This document shows, piece by piece, positions 8,301-11,889 of a stretch of 11,889 nt of DNA. A model generated the notes under the pieces. That model had not been told where the DNA came from. It ran no database searches and worked only from the letters and a program-made list of their open reading frames with translations. Position numbers and translations under genes: made by a program. The stretch is taken from contig CANBSM010000032.1 in the NCBI GenBank assembly GCA_947372155.1, positions 1-11,889 of the forward strand. The letters are read 5' to 3'. Each line of letters opens with the position of its first letter. The first letter of the stretch is position 1. The stretch is from Burkholderiaceae bacterium. Lineage in GTDB: Bacteria; Pseudomonadota; Gammaproteobacteria; Burkholderiales; Burkholderiaceae.

Positions 8301-8980
8301 TCATGCGCTGTGAAATCACTCCTCTGCATAAACTGCACGGGATGCGTTGCTACTACCGGCAAACCTAACTCACTAGCAAGATGGCAGGCAAGTTGAAGTT
8401 GTTTTTCATCCTGAGGGTTACCGCCGCGTTGCACCTCAATATAAAAAGACTTCGGAAAGAGTTTTTCATAACGCCTAGCGACGATCTTGGCGTGATCTTC
8501 TTGACCACCCAATAGCGCTGTGCCGATTTCACCCATGCGCGCGCCAGAGAGTGCAATCAATCCATGAGCTAGCGTCTTCTTAGCCGCTTTATCTTCTGCT
8601 TTTGCAGCAGGCTCACTAAACCAGGCTGAATCGACTTCAGCGCGACCACGCGATTGATTATCTAAAGACGCCCTACTGAGCAGCTCGCATAAGTTGAGAT
8701 AACCAGAGTGGTTTTGCACCAAGAGTAATAAACGATGAGGTTGGTCTGGGTCCTGAGGATTGCTAATCCAAACATCTGCTCCAGCAATGGGCTTAATGCC
8801 GCCAGAGCGGGCAGCGGTATAAAAGCGCACCAAACCAAATAAATTGCTTAAATCCGTAATCGCTAACGCGCCCATCTCATCTTTGATGGCGGCAGCTACC
8901 GCATCATCAATGCGCACGACTCCATCCGTAATCGAAAACTCGGAATGGACGCGCAGATGTACAAAACGGGGTGAAGCCAT
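5363..8980 (-). CDS. dnaE: DNA polymerase III subunit alpha
   Basis: Catalytic subunit of the replicative DNA polymerase III holoenzyme; 1205 aa against 1160 in E. coli. Domains in order: PHP domain (about 1-280) starting FVHLRVHSEFS at 6-16; palm with catalytic acidic residues in PDFDIDF (Asp417, Asp419) and KFDFLGL (Asp575), matching E. coli D401, D403 and D555; fingers with ALYRPGPMDLIP around 654-665 and YGFNKSHAAAYA around 765-776; helix-hairpin-helix region (about 850-915); clamp-binding motif QVSLF at 949-953; OB fold around 1015-1095; C-terminal tau-binding domain. In the PHP domain ITDLSNL (41-47) replaces the ITDHGN of metal-binding PHP domains, so that domain is probably inactive and proofreading would rest on a separate DnaQ. 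An Ala/Pro-rich linker lies near 1139-1148. The start is fixed by MASPRFVHLR. The gluQ ATG is 3 bp away on the other strand, and dnaE has no Shine-Dalgarno sequence. Confidence 0.97.
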   Translation of the reverse strand: MASPRFVHLRVHSEFSITDGVVRIDDAVAAAIKDEMGALAITDLSNLFGLVRFYTAARSGGIKPIAGADVWISNPQDPDQPHRLLLLVQNHSGYLNLCELLSRASLDNQSRGRAEVDSAWFSEPAAKAEDKAAKKTLAHGLIALSGARMGEIGTALLGGQEDHAKIVARRYEKLFPKSFYIEVQRGGNPQDEKQLQLACHLASELGLPVVATHPVQFMQRSDFTAHEARVCIAEGELLGNPRRAKKFNDEQYFLTQEEMEKRFADLPAALANSVEIAKRCNLSLVLGQPRLPDFPIPPGITLEDYLLQQSEVGLKRHMERNFPDVEEREKEMARYHERLVFEVKTIAQMGFPGYFLIVADFINWAKNNGVPVGPGRGSGAGSLVAYSLGITDLDPLRYNLLFERFLNPERVSMPDFDIDFCQHGRDRVIQYVKDKYGKDAVSQIATFGTMAARAAIRDVGRVLEQGYNFVDGIAKLVPNKPGQYMTIEMAKKEEKQLAEREKNEDEVRQLLSLAQQLEGMTRNVGMHAGGVLIAPGRLTDFCPLYTQESKDQDSSSVISQFDKDDVEAIGLVKFDFLGLTTLTILAAAERWIKALHADRRDWNIGEIALDDEKAFDVLKRANTVAVFQLESRGMQGMLREAKPDRFEDIIALVALYRPGPMDLIPDFIERKHGRQKVEYPDPRIEPVLRETYGIMVYQEQVMQMAQMIGGYSLGGADMLRRAMGKKKPEEMAQHRKIFSDGAKAGGITESKANEIYDLMERFAGYGFNKSHAAAYALLAYQTAWLKAYYPAEFMAANLSLAMDDTDKVKILYDDCLVNNIRVFSPDINTGVYEFTPLRAPDAAPDSPISHIRYGLGAVRGTGEAAIESIVKARETGGPFKDLFDFCARVDPRQVNRRAIEALMRAGAFDSLYRDSVAAGGNLYDIRSTLLASLARAIEAAEQAEASIHQVSLFEVAGEENRHLPELVREPIWSEKKRLQEEKTSLGLCLTGHMFDAYRDETSHFIRQPLSKVTEGKDQLIAGIITSARMLTGQRGRMMIATIDDGSAALEVTLYSEVYEPNRSWLKEDELLVAKVNVTPDKFSGGMRIVSEAVMDITGARMRFARNVHVCIDNAIDIKMLRSQINPYLMANRVRDPKLGASAPAAPGSNEGMKGLMLTAAVTTSGGACLMQFPEELRIYPDDACLHGLNQILASKQKDPVQIQYH
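8968..8974 (+). promoter_or_regulatory. Shine-Dalgarno-like site for gluQ inside dnaE
   Basis: GGGGTGA ends 9 nt before the ATG at 8984 and lies antisense to codons 3-5 of dnaE. It supports translation of gluQ from 8984 and means the gluQ transcript must begin within the dnaE coding region. Confidence 0.5.
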
Positions 8981-8983
8981 GAG

Positions 8984-9934
8984 ATGATTTTAGCTGTGTC
9001 GACATTTAAAAACCCTCCATCCCCAGCCGACGGCTATCGCGGGCGATTTGCCCCCTCGCCCACTGGTCCGCTCCATGCTGGATCCCTGGTTGCCGCCCTC
9101 GGCAGCTGGCTAGATGCCCGTAAAAATGGGGGTAAATGGCTTCTCAGAATCGAGGATTTAGACGCCCCCCGCTGCATCCCTGGGGCCGACCTAGAAATAC
9201 AGGCGCAATTGCTTGCCTGCGGCCTTTCCTGGGATGAGGAGGTCATCCATCAATCCCAGCGCCAAAAGGCCTACCAAAGGGCTTTAGAGCGTTTAAATGG
9301 GCTTTCTTGCCTATATTCCTGCTCCTGCTCGCGGCAAACGATCACCAATACCTTAGCCAAGCTTGGAATGAAGACCCCTCGTAACCAAGAAATGGTCTAC
9401 CCAGGCACCTGCCGTCCTACCACCTTCATCAGCAATCCCACAGAATCTTTCGGGGAATTACAGCAGGCTTGGCGAATCGCCCTCCCCCAAAATTGCCAGA
9501 TTGAATTTACGGATTTGAGTCAAGGGACTCAAACTCAAAATCTCAATACCGAAGTGGGTGATTTTGTACTGCGCAGAAGTGACGGCTTGTTTACCTATCA
9601 ACTCGCTGTTGTTGTGGATGATGCTGAGCAAAACATCACACACATTGTTCGTGGCAAAGATTTGTTGAGTAACACCGCAAGACAAATTCATCTACAAGAA
9701 GTTTTGGGATACAAACGGCCAGAATATTTTCACCTACCACTAGTACTTGATGCGCATGGTGAAAAGCTGAGCAAGCAAACTTTAGCAACCCAAATCAATA
9801 CACAAGATGAAAAAAGCGCACTCATGGAGTTGCGTAAAGCGGCAAAACATTTGGGATTGCAGAATTTGCCGGATAGCCAGAATGTGACTATCGCAGAGTG
9901 GCTATTGGCAGCCACTCATGCATGGAAAAGCTAA
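8984..9934 (+). CDS. gluQ: Glutamyl-queuosine tRNA(Asp) synthetase
   Basis: Paralogue of the glutamyl-tRNA synthetase catalytic domain that activates glutamate and attaches it to the queuosine at position 34 of tRNA(Asp), not to a tRNA 3' end. It has 316 aa (E. coli enzyme 308) and lacks the anticodon-binding domains of GltX. Visible marks: YRGRFAPSPTGPLHAGS (18-34) with the HIGH-equivalent HAGS, LLRIEDLDAPR (53-63), the zinc ligands C113-x-C115...Y139-x3-C143, DGLFTYQLAVVVDD (200-213), IVRGKDLL (221-228) and the KMSKS-equivalent KLSKQ (261-265). The loop between the second Cys and the Tyr is about twice as long as in E. coli. The ATG at 8984 has an upstream GGGGTGA; a GTG at 8996 is an alternative and would still keep the whole conserved domain. 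It is divergent from dnaE and followed by a hairpin. Confidence 0.95.
   Translation: MILAVSTFKNPPSPADGYRGRFAPSPTGPLHAGSLVAALGSWLDARKNGGKWLLRIEDLDAPRCIPGADLEIQAQLLACGLSWDEEVIHQSQRQKAYQRALERLNGLSCLYSCSCSRQTITNTLAKLGMKTPRNQEMVYPGTCRPTTFISNPTESFGELQQAWRIALPQNCQIEFTDLSQGTQTQNLNTEVGDFVLRRSDGLFTYQLAVVVDDAEQNITHIVRGKDLLSNTARQIHLQEVLGYKRPEYFHLPLVLDAHGEKLSKQTLATQINTQDEKSALMELRKAAKHLGLQNLPDSQNVTIAEWLLAATHAWKS
8987..8992 (-). promoter_or_regulatory. Candidate -10 element for dnaE
   Basis: On the minus strand TAAAAT (five of six consensus bases) is followed by six bases, CATCTC, and then the dnaE ATG at 8980. A sigma-70 start seven bases downstream would fall on the A of that ATG. No recognisable -35 hexamer stands at 16-18 bp spacing, and the element lies inside the first codons of gluQ. 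Weak evidence alone; the absence of a ribosome-binding site before dnaE gives some support. Confidence 0.3.
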
Positions 9935-9950
9935 ATAACTTAGCTTTTCT
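9926..9950. terminator. AT-rich hairpin between convergent gluQ and rhlE
   Basis: AAAAGCTAA (9926-9934) and TTAGCTTTT (9940-9948) form a perfect 9-bp inverted repeat around the 5-base loop ATAAC. The gluQ stop codon TAA lies in the left arm. On the + strand the stem ends TTTTCTT, a broken U-tract; on the - strand it ends TTTT. It sits about 27 bp beyond the rhlE stop, so it could serve both converging transcripts. The stem has only two G-C pairs, so its strength is doubtful. Confidence 0.5.
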
Positions 9951-9974
9951 TCTTGCTATTTACTGCTTGTTTCT

Positions 9975-11441
9975 TTATTTCTTTTTAAAGCCGCCGAGCA
10001 AAGCACCAACAGCTGGCTTAGCAGGAGTAATGCCTGCTTTCTTCTCTTCTGGCTTAGCAGCATCTGCAGTGGATGCAGGTGCTGTACTTGGCTCGTAAGG
10101 CTTATAGAAGAAGGGGTCAGACATTTTCGCTGGTGCGCTGTAAGAACTTCTAGAGCCACTAGAGGAAGGACGATTTTGTGAAGGTGCGCCTTCGGGCAAA
10201 GGCTGTACATCCAACTTACGCTTCATCAACTTTTCAATGTCGTCGAGCAAGCGCTTCTCACTGGCATCTACCAAAGCAATAGCGTCACCTTTACTACCGG
10301 CGCGACCTGTACGACCAATACGGTGAATAAAATCTTCTGCGTTGTAAGGTAGCTCGTGATTAATCACACATGGCATATCTGGAATATCTAAACCACGCGC
10401 AGCCACATCAGTTGCTACCAAAGCTTCAATCGCACCAGATTTAAATGCATCTAACGTTAACGTACGCTCGCCCTGGCTCTTATCGCCATGAATAGCGCCC
10501 GCTTTAATACCATCGCGCTCTAAGGCACGGGATAATTTGGCGCAACCTAACCGGCTATTAGTAAAAATAATGCATTGACGTGATAAGCCAGCACGGGTAC
10601 GCGCTTCTAACACTTTGACAATCGCGCTTTGCTTATCAGCTGAGGACACCATATGCACTACTTGCTTCACCGTATCAGCAGCGGCATTTTGACGCGCCAC
10701 CTCAACCGTTACTGGGGTGCGCAAATAGCTTTGTGCCAGCTTCTTAATTTCTGGTGAGAATGTTGCAGAGAATAATAATGTTTGTCTTTGAGCAGGAATC
10801 AAATCAATAATGCGCTGCAGGTCCGGCAAAAAGCCCATATCGAGCATGCGATCGGCTTCGTCCAAAACTAAAATCTCTACTTGAGAGAGGTTTGCAACTT
10901 TAGAGCCGATGTGATCAAGCAAGCGCCCTGGAGTAGCAATCAAAATCTCTACGCCATTACGCAAAATCCCCACTTGCTCTTTCATATCCACGCCACCATA
11001 CACAACGGCAGCACGTAAATCGGTGTGCTTTGAGTAGTTAGCTGCATTCTCAGACACTTGCACTGCCAACTCACGAGTAGGAGTCAGTACAAGCGCACGA
11101 ATCGGATGACGTGCCGGTGAAGCGCTATTGCTAGCGTGACGCAAAATCTTTTGAATGATTGGCAATACAAACGCGGCTGTTTTACCAGTACCAGTTTGTG
11201 CGGCACCCATCAAGTCACTGCCAGCCAATACATGCGGAATGGATTGCGCCTGAATCGGCGTAGGAATGGTGTATCCCTGCTCAAGAACCGCTTTTTGAAT
11301 TTTCGGATCTAAACCAAAGTCAGCAAAGGTGATTGTTGCAGCAGGGGCAGCAGTAGTAGCGCTAGTAATGTCAGTAACGCTAGGGGTAGCGGTGTCGCTA
11401 ACCCCTGTAGAAGAATTTATTTCAGTAGCAGTATTTGTCAA
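9975..11441 (-). CDS. rhlE: DEAD-box ATP-dependent RNA helicase, RhlE type
   Basis: Cytoplasmic ATP-dependent RNA helicase of the RhlE group, associated with ribosome assembly and RNA turnover; 488 aa. All core motifs are present: Q motif FADFGL...PTPIQ (39-64), motif I AAQTGTGKT (80-88), Ia PTRELA (121-126), Ib TPGR (170-173), II DEAD (194-197), III SAT (225-227), IV IIFTNSR (291-297), V ATDVAARGLD (343-352) and VI HRIGRTGR (373-380). A low-complexity Ser/Pro/Ala- and Lys-rich tail (about 417-488) ends GGFKKK, a usual basic RNA-binding extension. The only standard start codon before the core is TTG at 11441, just after an in-frame TAA that is also the stop of the upstream gene; no Shine-Dalgarno is visible, so coupling to that gene is likely. 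The first 35 residues are a Thr/Ala/Ser-rich leader of uncertain reality. RhlE is preferred over SrmB/DeaD on core sequence and tail. Confidence 0.92.
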   Translation of the reverse strand: MTNTATEINSSTGVSDTATPSVTDITSATTAAPAATITFADFGLDPKIQKAVLEQGYTIPTPIQAQSIPHVLAGSDLMGAAQTGTGKTAAFVLPIIQKILRHASNSASPARHPIRALVLTPTRELAVQVSENAANYSKHTDLRAAVVYGGVDMKEQVGILRNGVEILIATPGRLLDHIGSKVANLSQVEILVLDEADRMLDMGFLPDLQRIIDLIPAQRQTLLFSATFSPEIKKLAQSYLRTPVTVEVARQNAAADTVKQVVHMVSSADKQSAIVKVLEARTRAGLSRQCIIFTNSRLGCAKLSRALERDGIKAGAIHGDKSQGERTLTLDAFKSGAIEALVATDVAARGLDIPDMPCVINHELPYNAEDFIHRIGRTGRAGSKGDAIALVDASEKRLLDDIEKLMKRKLDVQPLPEGAPSQNRPSSSGSRSSYSAPAKMSDPFFYKPYEPSTAPASTADAAKPEEKKAGITPAKPAVGALLGGFKKK

Positions 11442-11447
11442 GGTAAC

Positions 11448-11855
11448 TTACAGGATGGCCGCAATGCCGGCCTTAGCGGTTTCAGCATCCTCGGTCGATT
11501 TAACGCCGGAAACGCCGACTGCGCCGATAGTAAACCCATTTACATCGATATTTACGCCACCCTCCAACATGCCCGAAATATGCGGAGCAGATAAGAAAGA
11601 GATGCGGCCGTTATTAATAATTTCTTCATAAACGCGACTCTCACGTTTACCCATTGCAGCTGTGCGCGCCTTCTCTTGTGCAATGTACGCAGATACTGGA
11701 GCACAACCATCGCGACGAATTAAACCTAACATATGACCACCGTCATCACAAACGGCAATCGTTACTGCCCAATTATTGGCAGCCGCATGCTTATCTGCTG
11801 CATCCAAAATCTTTTGGGCATCAGCTTGAGTTAAGTAAGGTTTAGTAGCGGTCAT
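11448..11855 (-). CDS. GlcG/HbpS family protein (heme-binding/heme-degrading-like fold, DUF336)
   Basis: Small protein of 135 aa belonging to the GlcG/HbpS (Haem_degrading, DUF336) family. Family hallmarks: a helical start LTQADAQKILDAADKHAAANNW (8-29), VTIAVCDDGGHMLGLIRRDG (31-50), the ...AYIAQEKARTAA helix (56-67), GGVNIDVNGFTIGAVGVSG (98-116) and a C-terminal KSTEDAETAKAGIAAI (118-133). Members bind heme in some actinobacteria and accompany glycolate or other catabolic genes elsewhere, but their biochemical role is mostly undefined, and no substrate can be named here. No signal peptide is seen, so it is probably cytoplasmic. Start at ATG 11855; only 34 bp upstream are in the window, with at most an AG-rich stretch (AGAAAGA) as ribosome-binding site, so its promoter cannot be judged. 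It lies 6 bp upstream of rhlE and probably shares its transcript. Confidence 0.85.
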   Translation of the reverse strand: MTATKPYLTQADAQKILDAADKHAAANNWAVTIAVCDDGGHMLGLIRRDGCAPVSAYIAQEKARTAAMGKRESRVYEEIINNGRISFLSAPHISGMLEGGVNIDVNGFTIGAVGVSGVKSTEDAETAKAGIAAIL

Positions 11856-11889
11856 GTTTAATCTTTCTATCTCGAATATGGTGTATTTA

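Noticed and set aside
5628..8396. Several open frames of 60-90 codons antisense to or out of frame with dnaE.
   Set aside because: Their products lack recognisable domains, have no good start context, and are fully explained as shadows of a well-conserved polymerase gene.
11329..11845. Two plus-strand frames (100 and 63 codons) antisense to rhlE and the GlcG-like gene.
   Set aside because: They mirror conserved coding sequence on the minus strand and show no own signals.
1..11889. Search for CRISPR repeats, tRNA-like cloverleafs, insertion sequence ends, toxin-antitoxin pairs or prophage genes.
   Set aside because: By eye no direct repeats with regular spacing, transposase motifs, target-site duplications or RNA genes were found; gene order and composition look like ordinary chromosome.

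Overview
The window is gene-dense chromosomal DNA (nine genes, almost no non-coding sequence) from a Gram-negative bacterium. Protein signatures (RNase G, MsbA, a WaaE-like glucosyltransferase, a proteobacterial DnaE1, GluQ) and the moderate base composition fit a betaproteobacterium of the Burkholderiales. A Polynucleobacter-like, streamlined freshwater organism is my best guess. That is inference from sequence character, not a database match. No mobile element, CRISPR array, tRNA, rRNA, prophage or phage-defence gene is visible, and no stretch over 300 bases lacks a gene.

Layout: 1-863 (+) is the 3' part of rng (RNase G), cut by the window edge. It converges on msbA (874-2637, -), the lipid A-core flippase. 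Head to head with msbA, with only 10 bp between start codons, runs a three-gene (+) envelope cluster: a WaaE/KdtX-like family 2 glycosyltransferase (2648-3409), a second family 2 glycosyltransferase with a galactosyltransferase-like C-terminal motif (3406-4185, ATGA overlap) and a family 9 heptosyltransferase (4200-5357). Together with msbA this is an LPS core assembly and export locus. It converges with 5 bp spacing on dnaE (5363-8980, -), the replicative polymerase subunit. dnaE is again head to head, with 3 bp between start codons, with gluQ (8984-9934, +), the tRNA(Asp) queuosine glutamylase. A small AT-rich inverted repeat then separates gluQ from the converging pair rhlE (9975-11441, -) and a GlcG/HbpS-family gene (11448-11855, -), which lie 6 bp apart and are probably co-transcribed.

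The content is housekeeping and I see no previously undescribed system. The points most worth a second look are the junctions. Two divergent pairs have essentially no intergenic space. In each, one partner (the WaaE-like gene, dnaE) has a -10-like hexamer placed so that transcription would start at the AUG, and has no Shine-Dalgarno sequence, suggesting leaderless mRNAs. The msbA start is ambiguous, and rhlE has no start upstream of its core other than TTG.
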